From assembly GCF_003171515.1 (NCBI RefSeq), contig NC_089390.1, positions 5,952,001 to 6,016,000 of the forward strand: a stretch of 64,000 nt of DNA. Reading direction: 5' to 3'. This DNA comes from Pyrenophora tritici-repentis. Lineage: Eukaryota; Ascomycota; Dothideomycetes; Pleosporales; Pleosporaceae. Within the stretch, counting starts at the first letter, position 1. The number at the start of each line of letters is the position of its first letter. Of the stretch, positions 44,807-55,968 are shown piece by piece. The notes beneath the pieces are model-generated. The model was given only the letters and a program-made list of their open reading frames with translations. It was not told the origin of the DNA and did no database searches. The position numbers and the translations under genes are program-made.

Positions 44807-45939
44807 AGTGTGAAAGAGTAGTAAAGTTCAATTTTGAGAAAAAGTGTTTGCTGACAAAGTCCCTGGTTGTCGGATCGTGAGTATCGGTAGAGACGTCGGC
44901 TGCTGGACACTTCGGCCCGACTTCGGCCCACCTTGCGCAGAGCTTAGGTATACCTTCGTAGCAGCTATGTTCGTAGACAATCAATCAAGAACAACCACCG
45001 AACAGAATGCATTCCTAGTTATCGTTATTTCCCTTTCCGCACTTAGTGCAAAGCCAACCAACACTGGTATTATTTGCTGAAAAGACTGAAGAGATGCGCT
45101 AAGTTCATAGGCAGTGGGAATGCGACTTTATCACATTCTGATACGTAAGAGCATTTAATTCCATTGGTGATAGGAGTGCATCAATTACGGTACACTTGCA
45201 GCTTATCGGCGCATACAAATTCGAAAAGTTGTGCAACTGATCAGGCTCTTCTTCCAGCTAGCTCTTTACTTGAACAAGCATAGTCGAGCTATAGGCTTAG
45301 TAGCTACTCGAGAAGTAAGCACCGAGCCGGAAATCTTGATATGCACTCCACTTGCGAGGGTTTTTCTGTTAACGTTTTTCAAATTAACTGCTCGATTCTT
45401 CCGCTCAGGGCTAGGCTTGTTTTGGTCATGGTTCTGCTCTCCAAGTACATCTCAAAGTCAAGCGCGAAAATCTTCTATGTAGAGCCGCAGTCGCAAATAC
45501 AACTGAAGTGTGCTACAGTCTGGCCCGCCTAGGGGTCAATGCGGTCCCGTAAGCTGACTATACTGGTCGGAACAATCTCCGGTATCATACCTGCACTTCG
45601 TGTACGGATTGATAGACTGGTTCCTTTGTCAACAAAGATACACCCCTTCAAATACATAATTCCCCTCACCAGATAATCCGAAAGAGAGAAACGAAAGAAA
45701 AACATCCATGTGATCTCGGGCGATAATGATAACATCTGACGAAGCACTCTCATTCAAGTCTGCTCAAGAAGTGCGTGCATAAAAATAAGCATTTGTCCAA
45801 GTGTACCTTCTACTCAGCCCTAAGTTCTCACTATCATCAAAGTTCCCAGGGTCTCCCTCTCCCCCGTCGCCTACCCCACACCGCCCCGATCCTTCCATCC
45901 ACCCTTCTCTTCCACTCCCTCACACTGCGTGTCATTTTA
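44807..45939. other. Intergenic, no gene seen
   Basis: The first ~100 bp resemble the promoter-side flank of paralog A. The rest has only short frames (for example 45231-45482) without domains or splice logic. Confidence 0.4.
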
Positions 45940-46350
45940 TCATAAATTTTTGTATCTTCCCAACAACCACTCCAAATGCTCCCTGTTCATCAGCTCCAAC
46001 TTCCCGTCAATAGCAGCCTCCCACGGCAACCCTGTATATGCATAAGTCTGCTCGGCAATCTCATTGTCAGTGAGCAGGCTATAGTACTTGTGGTAGAGTT
46101 GTAGATCTAAATTGATAAGGCCGGTGATGCGCTGTTGGAGGCTGGCTAGTCCATAGATCAGTACGCAGCGGTGCAGTGTGGGAAGTGTGGAGGGGGAACG
46201 GTAGGTAGACATGGATGCGAAAAGCCACTCTTGCATTGTTTGACGTTGGGAGTAAAAGGTAGACACGTCTAGTTGTTCTGGCTCTTTGAGCTCATACTGT
46301 AGTGTTGGGGTCCTTGGTGGCCACTGACGGCGCGTGGGGACTCGGCGCAT
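45940..46350 (-). CDS. Hypothetical protein, 136 residues
   Basis: A single-exon frame from a true ATG (46350). No signal peptide or membrane span. It is predicted mostly helical, with a hydrophobic core (HRCVLIYGLASLQQRITGLI) and an acidic C-terminus. The family is not recognised. It sits on the same strand as the F-box-like gene upstream, 397 bp away. Plausible as a small lineage-specific gene or a fragment. Confidence 0.45.
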   Translation of the reverse strand: MRRVPTRRQWPPRTPTLQYELKEPEQLDVSTFYSQRQTMQEWLFASMSTYRSPSTLPTLHRCVLIYGLASLQQRITGLINLDLQLYHKYYSLLTDNEIAEQTYAYTGLPWEAAIDGKLELMNREHLEWLLGRYKNL

Positions 46351-46747
46351 GATGAGCGAAGCGGATCAAGTAGTTGGTCATTGAAACTTGTGAGTGACTC
46401 CGTTATTTATATTTTCGAAAGTAGACAGCGTTTGAGACATGGCTGCGATTTACAGGGAGATCGTGGAAGTGTGTCGAGACATTCCAACTAGATGGACTGC
46501 TGTCTCATCGAGTCATCGTAGCACTACCTAGTAAGATGCTAAGAGTTATATGGACCTTTTGTAAGTGAATTCCTCATTCTAGGTACTGCAAAGCCAGTCG
46601 ATATGTCGCATGATATTGTTTCAGACTGTTGGGTGTCAGACTTTTCCCTCTACTTAACCTTGGAACCCACCGACGTGCCCAACATCAGTGGTCCTACCAT
46701 ACGACTCACCCTGCACTCCCAGTCCCATGATAGCAAAGCCTTACTCC

Positions 46748-47653
46748 TCAATATCCTCGCTTGAATTCATTCTCATATTCTTTCAGAAGAGCATGATTGT
46801 ACGATCCCACAAACGACCACACAGGAGGCCCAAACCCTCTAGTCACTGTCATCCTAAAGTTATCCAACATTGGTAATCTACTCACCAACCCGCCGCTCCC
46901 GTCTCTTGGCCACAAAATCATCTCCAGTATATTTCTCCGTTGCAGCAGACCTGGGATATCTTCTTCATGCTCATGATGCAGACTTTCCGGACCACGCAGC
47001 AGCAAGCGCAACACCCTATGCATCTGAAAGCATTCATGCGCAACGCTCCAACTTTCAGTTATCTCTCTCAAACTATAAATATCCATCCGCAGAATAAGCG
47101 TTGATGTCCTGTTGTTCCGGCAGAATTCGTACAAGCAAGGATGCAGAGTTCCGGTCAGGGTTTGCCCGATTTGCTGCCATCTTCGAATGTTTGACATGAG
47201 AATGGCACCTGGGTCCGGAAGCGCCTCGACAACGATAACTTTACGCATGCGCTTTTGGTGGGACGAGGAGACGAGAGAGAGGAAGGTATTGCATGTCGCT
47301 AGTGCTGTGGCTGTGCCATCGTGCCAGATCACGATGTCGTTGTAGTGTAGACTTAGGGCGCGCGTTTCATGGTATAGTTGGCGGCAGACATATCTTAGCT
47401 GGTTGGCTTCTGATTGGAAGGTTTGGATGTGGTTGCTAGTTTGGTCTTCAATGCTTTGGTACCGGAGGTAGAGCTTTGGGACTGGAGTCAGATTGGGCTG
47501 CGCGGGTACGCTGAAACAAGAGGCGAGGAGAGCATGTGGATGTGATAGTACATAGTAGTAGATGGTATTTCTTAATTCCGCCGAGAGTGCGAGAAGGCCT
47601 GTGGGATTCTCCAGTTGAGTCCCTGCGAGTCCGGGTATCGTAGACGCCGGCAT
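46748..47653 (-). CDS. F-box-like protein
   Basis: A single exon of 301 codons from ATG 47653. The frame is open 24 codons further upstream but without an ATG. The N-terminal segment GLLALSAELRNTIYYYVL matches the F-box-like motif common in Pleosporales and Eurotiales proteins (L-x2-LP-x-ELRNxIY). It is followed by RYVCRQLYHETRAL, typical of the same proteins. F-box proteins couple substrates to SCF ubiquitin ligases, but many fungal members of this expanded family have no known partner. No leucine-rich or WD repeats are visible in the remainder. Confidence 0.65.
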   Translation of the reverse strand: MPASTIPGLAGTQLENPTGLLALSAELRNTIYYYVLSHPHALLASCFSVPAQPNLTPVPKLYLRYQSIEDQTSNHIQTFQSEANQLRYVCRQLYHETRALSLHYNDIVIWHDGTATALATCNTFLSLVSSSHQKRMRKVIVVEALPDPGAILMSNIRRWQQIGQTLTGTLHPCLYEFCRNNRTSTLILRMDIYSLREITESWSVAHECFQMHRVLRLLLRGPESLHHEHEEDIPGLLQRRNILEMILWPRDGSGGLVSRLPMLDNFRMTVTRGFGPPVWSFVGSYNHALLKEYENEFKRGY

Positions 47654-48403
47654 GGTAGGAAATGCGTTTTCTGACAAATCTCTTCGAAAATCAAATTGAC
47701 AAGCGCTGAGATTCAAGAGATTCAAGAATTCCTGTGCATCTATACTTACAATACAATCTAGGGCGCAAGTAGACCCACATTACGATCCATGGTTCTACAC
47801 GAAATTGCAGGCATACAAACTCGTGATCCATGGTTCGGATATACACCAATACTACATACAATCACAACCTCCTTTCAATTTTCCTCTTTTGTTTCCATTT
47901 ATCCAGTAGCTGACTTACGCATATCCACCAGTTCAACGAAAATCTTCCTTAATCCTGATAGAAATCATGTCTATCTTAGGATTCTTCAAAAACCTACTGA
48001 CTAAATTTTTTGAACTCTTTTTACCTAAACATACTAGAGAAGAGCTCTATGCTTGTGAAGATATGGGTGGAGAACTAAAGACTGTAAGTAGAAGCATTCT
48101 TTTACCTGAGCGTTAGTTCGTGAAGTTCAACGTACATCTCTCCTTCCAAGTCCGACCGTCAGACCACTTCGCTCTACATCACAGCATACCACATCACATG
48201 GACGTTTCATCAAAAGCCGACACCATCACATACTCTCCCCTTCCCATCGCATTTTTCTGTCACATTCCCACATCACATATTTTCTGGATATAAATTTCAC
48301 ACCACTTCTTCGTTAAGCCCTACAGAAAACCTAACACCATCGCCCTAGACGTCGAGAAAATACACATTATCGCTACCATCTCGCCGCAGGCTCCGTCTCC
48401 AAG
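47654..48403. other. Intergenic, no gene seen
   Basis: Short frames only. The part from 48120 to 48400 is pyrimidine-rich and may be the promoter of the plus-strand low-complexity gene. Confidence 0.35.
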
Positions 48404-49758
48404 TTGACTTGTACGACGAATACGACTGCTATCCAAACGACTCCGACCTTGAATACCGCTACAACTGTCACCCTTACGACGCGTAAACTTCAACAATACC
48501 ATACACCATGCCCTACAAGAGGGAGGATAAATACGACGTCTCCCCCTGTTGGCAGTGACGGAGAGGCAAAAGGCGATTACGACGCAGGACGCCACGAAGA
48601 GTTCCGAAGAAACCTATCACAAACTAAAGATACGACGCCCACTCACTCTCAACCCCAACCTCATTATCCGCAAAGTTCAAGTCCAAGTTACCATCCCCCT
48701 CCTGCGCAACTCCAGACCGCCCCCTACCAATCTAAACCTCGTTATTACGCGAGCTCAAGTTCCAGACCCCTTTCTGTCATCCCTCAGGCTGCTCCTACTG
48801 GAAACCTTACCCGGTCGTCATTGAGCCATCGGGCCCGCGAGACGTCGCAAACTTTACTCGATAAGTCAGCAGCAGCAAAAGCCCCAGTTTCCACTTCATC
48901 CTCTATCAAACTATCCGCCACAGTCAATCGTACACCGAGCACTTCAGTGTATCACGAACCGACTATCACACCTAGGTTTCATGTACCCGAACCATCCAGG
49001 CCACTCCGGCGCACACCCGCTCAACGAGAACGCTCGAGTAGTTCAAAATATACCAATGTACCCAAACTTTCCAAGGCCTCCTCTTTCTCGCCCAGCACAC
49101 CACCATCACTATCTCTCGAAAAAGGTAGAACTCCCGCTTCTAGTACAACAAACCCACACAAAGCCCCCCGATTTCGCTACTTTTGTGAGAGGCGCAGCAC
49201 CGATACCATCGTCACCACCTCCACCACCAGCCCACGCAGACTCTCTCCCAAAAGGCAAAGGGAAAGCTCTCACTTCCACCACGCCCACACTCCCCCAAAG
49301 CCCCTTCTTTCGCTTCCTTTATGCGAACCGCACCACCACCACCAGCTTCTCTGTCTCACTCCTTACAAACACGCAGCATCTCCGGTCCATCTTCTACCTC
49401 CCCTCTCGCTGCCGCACTACTACGTCCCCCTTCGCATACCAGATCAACCCCATCACCTAAACCAAGCGCTTTACCACATCTCCCTCCACCTCCCCATCCC
49501 AGATTAACCCCTTCTCCTTCTCCTTCTGCTAGACCAACTACATCACCGCCACTAGCCGCACCCCCTCCTTCACTCCAGGTACGCAGAGGATCTGGTCCAA
49601 CTTCTACGAGTAATCTGGGGCCGATGCCACATCCTGCGTCTGCGCCACGTAGAGCGCCGACGGATAAGAGGGTGAGGCAGGATTATTTGCTGGGGGGATT
49701 GAAGATAGGTGGGCGTGGTGGTGGTGCGGGAAGGGGTGCGGGACGAGGTGCGGGTTGA
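48404..49758 (+). CDS. Low-complexity Ser/Pro/Thr-rich coding region with RGG-like end (model uncertain)
   Basis: Long overlapping open frames cover the region in three registers: about 48404-49200, 48981-49460 and 49321-49758. All are rich in Ser, Pro and Thr. The last ends in GGLKIGGRGGGAGRGAGRG, which resembles an RGG/RG tail, preceded by RRAPTDKRVRQDYLLGG. A 46-nt GT..AG interval at about 48931-48976 would switch from the first to the second register, but no single convincing exon chain was found. A disordered protein, perhaps RNA-associated, is one reading; compositional bias alone could also keep several frames open. Confidence 0.35.
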
Positions 49759-50364
49759 GGGGGATGGACAGGGTGGTAAGAGAGCTGGTAGTGCTGGTGG
49801 TGCTGGGGGGGAGGGGGGGAATTATGGGTGGGATAGAAGATAGCTACTAAAGTGGAAGATAAGATAGACACAACAAACCGAGTATGGGTACAACCTTAGT
49901 CACTTAATCAACACACACACATTACCACAGATAAAGTCACTATTCCATTCCATTCACCCATCTCGCTAAAAACGCTACATACCAGGCAAAAGTCTCTGAA
50001 CAAAAAAAAGGCAAACGCCATGTAGATGATGTGACCCCCAACCCCCTTTCTCCATCCATTCCTTCACTCCCATCAATCCTCCAACACCCACCCATCAACC
50101 CCATGCATCCGCCACCCACCATCTTCCAAAGCGCCAGTCTCCAGATACCGAATACTAAAAAGAACGACAGAAAAAAAAAGTCTATAAAAGCCAACATACA
50201 CATGGGGTGAAAGAGAAATGAACAAAAGGCCGTACACGCATGATCTTTGCAAGTGATTTTGAGCTTAGACATGCATACGCACACGCACCACATCGCACTG
50301 CTCATTCTACTCCTGCCATAAACTTAAAGGTGATAATTTCTGTTACTGGTAAAAAGGGGATGTA
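49759..50364. other. 3' flanks of converging genes
   Basis: No gene. It is probably shared by the 3' ends of the plus-strand low-complexity region and the minus-strand RBR ligase. It contains A- and C-rich low-complexity tracts. Confidence 0.45.
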
Positions 50365-52117
50365 CTACACCAGATCCACATTGAACTTCCAGTTACCTAT
50401 TAGTCAAGTCAGCATTTCAGATCTTCCAAAAACGTGTTTAGGGAAATATCAAACCACAACAACCGCAATTCGAGTGAAAGGAAAAAGAGTCGGAAAACCA
50501 CTACCACGTACCTCGCTTCAAATTTTCCGCAGTGTCGTTGAGGAGAATAATTCTCCTCTTTGTGCAGTATGATGTCTTGTCGAGGATGTCCACTTTCAGG
50601 TCCTTCAGCTGATCGATAGGCTTCTCGAACATTTCACTAAGATTCTCCACCGCCATCTCGAGATCCTTTTGGTTGTCCTCAAAGATCTCGGTGAGGTTGT
50701 TGCGGGCGAGGTAGTATGCAAATGCGTAGGTCCACTTAAGTACCTGTCGACATTGTTGGAGGGCATGTGAGGCCTGGTCCAGAAATTGTACTTCGATCCA
50801 CGACATGCCCGAGGAATTTTGTAGCTGCTGCATCTTCTTTTCCGTCTTCAGGTATAGGTCCTTGTCTAACTTGGCCGATTGTTCGTGGTTTGCGAAGCGG
50901 TTGTAGTAATGAAGATATCGTTCGAGCGACTGCCGTGACTTGGCCTGTGCATCGCGCGCCTCGGATCCACTCTTCTCCTCAAATCGGTTGCAGTTGTACC
51001 AGCTCGTGCCGTGTTCCGACCACTTGCCCATACACATCCAGCAGAACTCGTTACGGCACTTCCTGCATGTCATGTGGTTGCAGCCTCCGTTCTTCTCGAT
51101 GGTGGAGTTGCAGTTCGGGCATTCCTTAGTGTTGGCCGATATCCAGTTGGCGGTCTCCGAGTCATCCTCGCATTTCTTGACCCACTTCTTGACTAGAGAA
51201 CATGGCGCCGGCTGGTGGTTGTTCAATGTGCATCCAAAACAAAAGTCGTGACCACACTCGCAGTGTACCGTGGGTACAATTCTTGAGAGATCCTTGCTCT
51301 TCACTCCACATTCTACGGCGTATTTACAATCGGGTGCCGGGCACCATTTGAGGTTTTCTTTGTCGTCGACGTAGGTCCGGGTGAGGAGGGTATGATATCT
51401 ACTCATGTTAGTGGCTAAAAAGGTATGGATCATGTCGGTTACGCACCTATCGTGTAGCTCTTCCGTAACAAGCAGGTCTAGCGATTTGGAGTCTACTATG
51501 CGTGTGCAGCCTTCTCCAGGACAACGTATCCTGGCCGCTTCTCCTTCGTCCTGAATCTTGGTGCCGAGATACTGTCTGTAGCAATCCAGGCAGAAGCGGT
51601 GCCCGCACTTCATGGCAAAGGTCTGCATGTTGATGTCGTCGTCGCAGCATATGTCGCAGACAAAGCCGGGGACCTTTTCGAGTTTTGGTGGGTTGGTTGT
51701 AGAGTCCTGACCTAGTCCAGCTGTCTCCAAGACCTGTTCCATCCGCTCCATGTATTGATCGATCAAACGTTCCTTATTCCATCGCGAGTGGCGAAGAAGT
51801 ATTGCGGCGGCTTCGGGCGGTTGGCCGAGGATGCTCGACACCTCGTCGATTTGCTTGTCCTGTTGTGACTGAATTTGTGCGGGGTCGAAGACTTTGAATT
51901 CCACCTCGTAGGCCTGCTTGACAGGCTTGATGTCCTTGTCCTGTGTTTCGAAGCCCACATCGTCTTGGTCCATGTCAAAGTCGGAGTCTAGGTGATGTCA
52001 ATACAGCACAACAGTGAATAGGACAGCATACGTACCCTCTTCCAGACCCATATCGCTGTCCTGGTCGTCAAATTCATCGCCGCTCATGGAGCTGTTGAAC
52101 TCGTCGTCGGAATCCAT
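50365..52117 (-). CDS. RBR E3 ubiquitin ligase, Ariadne/HHARI family
   Basis: Four exons (52036-52117, 51447-51987, 50512-51398, 50365-50396) join in phase to 513 codons. Introns are 48, 48 and 115 nt; the second is in frame and open. Order: acidic N-terminus, UBA-like segment, RING1 from ~138 (CDICCDDD, CGHRFCLDCY), IBR (CPAPDCKYAVEC, CECGHDFCFGC), RING2 (CPNCNSTIEKNGGCNHMTC) and a helical Ariadne domain. RING1 binds the E2; the RING2 cysteine in NGGCNHMTC takes ubiquitin as a thioester, the known RING-HECT hybrid mechanism. The last short exon completes the conserved tail KRGNWKFNVDLV. The start is the first ATG in the acidic exon; the frame is open upstream (KRKADEAD) without an ATG, so an additional 5' exon is possible. 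Confidence 0.93.
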
Positions 52118-52845
52118 CTTGTCGGCGGTCTTGGTGGCGGGGGTGTCGGGGAGTTTGTTCGCAGAAGGCAGCGGCAACTTCTTCTTCAGCGGTGGCTCTT
52201 CTGCAGGACTGAGGTAGTTGTCTGCCTCGTCTGCCTTCCGCTTGTGAGCGGTAGTAGAAGGCGTCGTGGTGGAGGTCAAGTTCCGCCTGATGACGGAACG
52301 CGGAGGCTAGGTTAGGCGGCGAAAGGCTGGCGGGTGTAGAGAAGGCTGATAAGGGCTAAAGCGCGCGTTTACAGCGGAGGTACAGGTGGGCAGGGAATGA
52401 AGGGTATTGGCTAGTGGTGCAGTGCAGGAAAGAGGAGTCACAAGTTGGTCGTGGTCGAACGCTGTCGGCGCACCTCGATGCGGGACCTCATGCGCCCGGC
52501 CCTAGCTCAGGGATTAGGCTGACGTAAATGCCCAAACCATCCGGTCCCCACTGACCTGACTTCACCAGCTGTGTGAATGATCGGTACATATTTTCGAAAC
52601 GAACCGCGCGAACATGGATGCGCAACCACTCGCCTCCAATACGCAATCATCGTCTGCATGCGAGAGGCAACTGCGGCGTGTCAAACCTCGTAGCGCTTCA
52701 ACGAAACACGTCTGATCCGAAGGCAACTTGCGGAGTAGAATCGGCCAAAGCAAACCGCCTTCCTATCACGACTATCATATCCACTGTATTCTTGAACCAT
52801 AGATTGTAGCACGGATATAATGCATTTCATCACTACTGAAACCCG
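52118..52845. other. Intergenic, RBR ligase promoter and eIF2B epsilon 3' flank
   Basis: It holds the 5' region of the minus-strand RBR gene and the 3' flank of eIF2B epsilon. No gene is supported. Confidence 0.4.
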
Positions 52846-55103
52846 CTAATCATCTTCCTCTTCACTCTCTTCCTCGCTTTCGTCCTCACTCTCCTGCTGC
52901 AAAAAGTCAATCAGCGACTTGGTCTTCTCCCTCACCTTCTCCATCTCCGCGTTCTCCGTACTCTTTTCATCATCCCACCACTGAATCATGCCATCCTCCT
53001 CGATAGAGTCCAACTCCACAAGCTTGGTCGCTGCGCTCAGTAAAATGGCATCGCCATTGTCCTTGTGACTCAGATCTGCTTGCAGCAATAGCATAAAGTC
53101 AACCTGGTCGACCTTGCTATCATCATTCTTGTCAAAGATGGACCGATCGATGAGTTCCTTGTGCTGGCCAAACACCTGCGCAACAGCGCTCTTGATAGGC
53201 TCCCCGGACTTTGTCAGCTGTGTGACGCGCTTGACAAAGGAAGAAACAACCGCACGCCGGACCTGATGGTCAGAGGCGTTGGTACTCATGCGGAGCGCTG
53301 TGAGTTCTAGCTGAATGTTTGCCGATTCGTGGCCTTCGACTAGCGAATCGTAGATACTGGTCGACGCGTCGTGATCAAAGTTTGCCGCGTGCTGACTGTC
53401 TGCGGAGCCAACGGAGAGGAAACTGCTCGCTGCTGATCTGTCATGTCGTTCTATATCGAACTCATCCGCTTCCGACTCCGAATTGAGGGTAGAAATTGAC
53501 TCGTTTGAAAAGTTGTACACTGTGTTCGTTAGCATGGGTATGATGTGAGATGGGATTTGACTTACGAGGCGCTCCGGTGACAAGGCCGTCAACGAGCTCG
53601 TCTTCATCCTCCTCGTCCGAGTCGTGGAATTCAAAGCCGTCGCCCTTGGGACCAACTATGGCAGGATTCGAGTCGCCCCTAACGACTTCTTCACCTTGCT
53701 CCCGTCTCCGCTTTGCTCTTGTGATCCTATGATCGCCTTGTATCGTCATCCCTTCGCCGATGCTGACACCGTACGATATCAGCGCACCAGCTTCGATTGT
53801 GCACTTTCGTCCGATGGCTGCTTCGTTTGCGATGACGGATTTGCTCACAGTGCTACCATCGCCTATACTGGCATAATCCCAGATGTATGCCCCGTCAATC
53901 TTGACGTTGCGACCAATCTGGCAATGCCTTCCGATGATGCTGTTTGTTACGACACTCTTCTCGCCAATGCTGGTCCCTCGCCCGATGACTGCTTTGGGCC
54001 CGATGATACAGTCGCGCGCAAGAATGACACCCTCCTCTTTGTACGTATTGCCCTTTTGCAGCCGGTACGACTGTCCCTGGACCAGGTTACTGTCCGGGCA
54101 CAATGGATATGCCCATCGCGAGATGATGTCCTTGCTGACGGCGTCGTATGCGTGGAGATTCCGTACTCTTGCCGCGTAGTGGTCCGCAATGATGTGTGTG
54201 TGGAAAGTCTTGCCATTTAGTTCGTAGTCCTTCAGCACGCTGTGTAGGAAGCCTTTTCGGGGCGCCTGGAAATCGAAGTTGTCGCTCCATAACGCTAGTA
54301 CGTCGGGTGTGCAAATGTCGATGCCGCAGTCGATAAGGTCCTGGCGCACCTCGAGCTCTTGGTGGGTCGACAGCAACTCGGGATCGATGGAGAGGTAGTG
54401 CGTCTGGTCGCGGTTCGGCATCTGTTCAAAGTGTAGACATCTGTCTTTTTGTGGGTCGATTACAAAGACTGGGCTTGTACCCTGAGCCTTGGTCCTGTGG
54501 TTCGCGCCTGCCTCACGCAGCACCATGGTCATGATGGCATTCTTGTCCTTCACCCTCCGCGCCCTATGCGCTGCAAGTGCAGACTCTAACGGCAAGTTAC
54601 TGACCACATCGCCATAGACCAGTAGGAAGTCGCCAACTAGCAGGCCCCTGCTGTCTAGATCACGCATCGCATCGCCAATGGAGTGTGAGGTCGACTGGAT
54701 GAGCTCCAACCTCGAAAACGGCGACGACTTGGCTGACCATCTAGACTTCTTTATATATTCCTCAACCTGCTCCCTGTGTGCGCCGCAGTAGACAAAGACC
54801 TCTTCGACACCGGCGTTGGCGAGAAATTCGAACGTGTACTCGATGAGCGGGGTATTCGCGAGGGGCAGAAGACACTAGCAGGTGTCAGCATGCAACCGGC
54901 GTATGTATTGGGTATGCGTACTCTCGGTCGCTCGAGCGTGAAGGGACTGAAGCGTGTCTCAAAGGGATCCGCGAGTATCTGACGAATTTAGCAAACTTCG
55001 CGGCGAGGCGCATGGCGGAGCTTACCACAGCCTGCAGCGGCTCGTCGCGCTCCTCCTCGCCCGACTTGCCCTTTTGCTGGCCTTTTGTGGCTTTGGGAGG
55101 CAT
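52846..55103 (-). CDS. GCD6: Translation initiation factor eIF2B subunit epsilon (catalytic GEF subunit)
   Basis: Four exons (55026-55103, 54922-54978, 53566-54874, 52846-53519) join in phase to 705 codons. Introns are 47, 47 and 46 nt, two near the 5' end. The nucleotidyltransferase-like domain starts with QAVILADPFETRF and CLLPLANTPLIEYT. Left-handed beta-helix hexapeptide repeats follow (~330-420: GPKAVIGRGTSIGEKSVV, IGRHCQIG, IGDGSTVSKSVI). A linker of Asp/Glu (DSDEEDEDE) comes next, then the C-terminal W2/eIF5C HEAT-like domain that performs GDP-GTP exchange on eIF2, with the aromatic/acidic end (WWDDE, FLQQESEDESEEE). It is an essential cytosolic factor and the target of Gcn2-dependent translational control. 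The symbol is by homology to yeast GCD6. Confidence 0.93.
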
Positions 55104-55653
55104 GGTGGGCGTGTTGAGATTTGTTAGTGTGTTGCAAGAGGCGGCGTGGCGGTCGTGCTCGGCTGGTGGGTGGGTTCCGCAGTGTATTCCGAAAAGCTTC
55201 AATCTACCCACCACCACCGCTGAGTCACAAGCGGCACCAAACCAGGGACCACCACACAAAACCAGCACCCCGGGTCCCGTCACGTCTCGGATCTGTTTAG
55301 CGGGGTGGCTCTGCGGGTAAGCCGCTGCATGAGTCTCAAAAGTCTCGAACGTGCTCGTGCGCGGCTTTCTGGCCTGGCCGTAAAGGTCTGGACCGCGAGA
55401 ACACCATCGTCTGGAAAATGCTTATTGCGACGACACTCCTAGCCGAAAGGGGCTGGTTCCGGCGTCACCGAAGAAAGAATACGATCCATCTTACACGACT
55501 GCCGTACAGAGTTTGTGGCTGCAGCAAATGCGAATCCGCTACGAAGCCATTTGGAATCATCCAATGCCGGGCCGCACCATACCAATACGAGAGGGTAACA
55601 GAAGCAGGACGGACAACAGAACATATTTATTTGTCTAGCAGATAGGGTATTTC
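55104..55653. other. Promoter side of eIF2B epsilon
   Basis: No gene is supported. A tRNA-like word near 55322-55385 was examined and rejected. Confidence 0.4.
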
Positions 55654-55935
55654 CTAGCAGATAGCCAGCCCGAGACCAAACGCATGGAGTGCCTTGAACG
55701 CCAAGAACCCGCTCGCAAAGTCCTCCATGCACTCCCTGGACAGCCAATTTTGGGCCATCGTATACCTGTACTTTTTTCTATAGCGTACATGGGCCGGCCA
55801 CGACAATGGGGGGTTTGCGCTGTGTGATCCATGGCCAGCATCTGACAGCTGCCACGACTGGTCCCCAAGGCTGTACTCGACGTCTTTTGGCCTGAGCCGA
55901 CCGTCATTCTTCAACGTCCTCGTCCTTGATTCCAT
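55654..55935 (-). CDS. Small open frame downstream of SKN7 (doubtful)
   Basis: 93 codons from ATG 55935, starting only 33 bp after the SKN7 stop on the same strand. It has no signal peptide; the C-terminus is moderately hydrophobic (FLAFKALHAFGLGLAIC). It is in the same frame as the SKN7 last exon but separated by two stops (TGA, TAG). It may simply be an open stretch in the SKN7 3' UTR. Confidence 0.25.
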   Translation of the reverse strand: MESRTRTLKNDGRLRPKDVEYSLGDQSWQLSDAGHGSHSANPPLSWPAHVRYRKKYRYTMAQNWLSRECMEDFASGFLAFKALHAFGLGLAIC

Positions 55936-55968
55936 TTTCCCCCGACGAGTAGTCTAGTCCTTTACATA

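Noticed and set aside
55322..55385. tRNA-like stretch (GCGGGGTGGCTCTGCGGGTAAGCC.. with a CAT-containing loop)
   Set aside because: The arms do not pair into a cloverleaf and there is no GGTTCGAAT-type T-loop, so it is not a tRNA gene.
55654..55968. Read-through extension of SKN7 into the downstream same-frame ORF
   Set aside because: Two stops (TGA and TAG) within 11 codons and no splice site separate them. The shared frame is likely coincidence.
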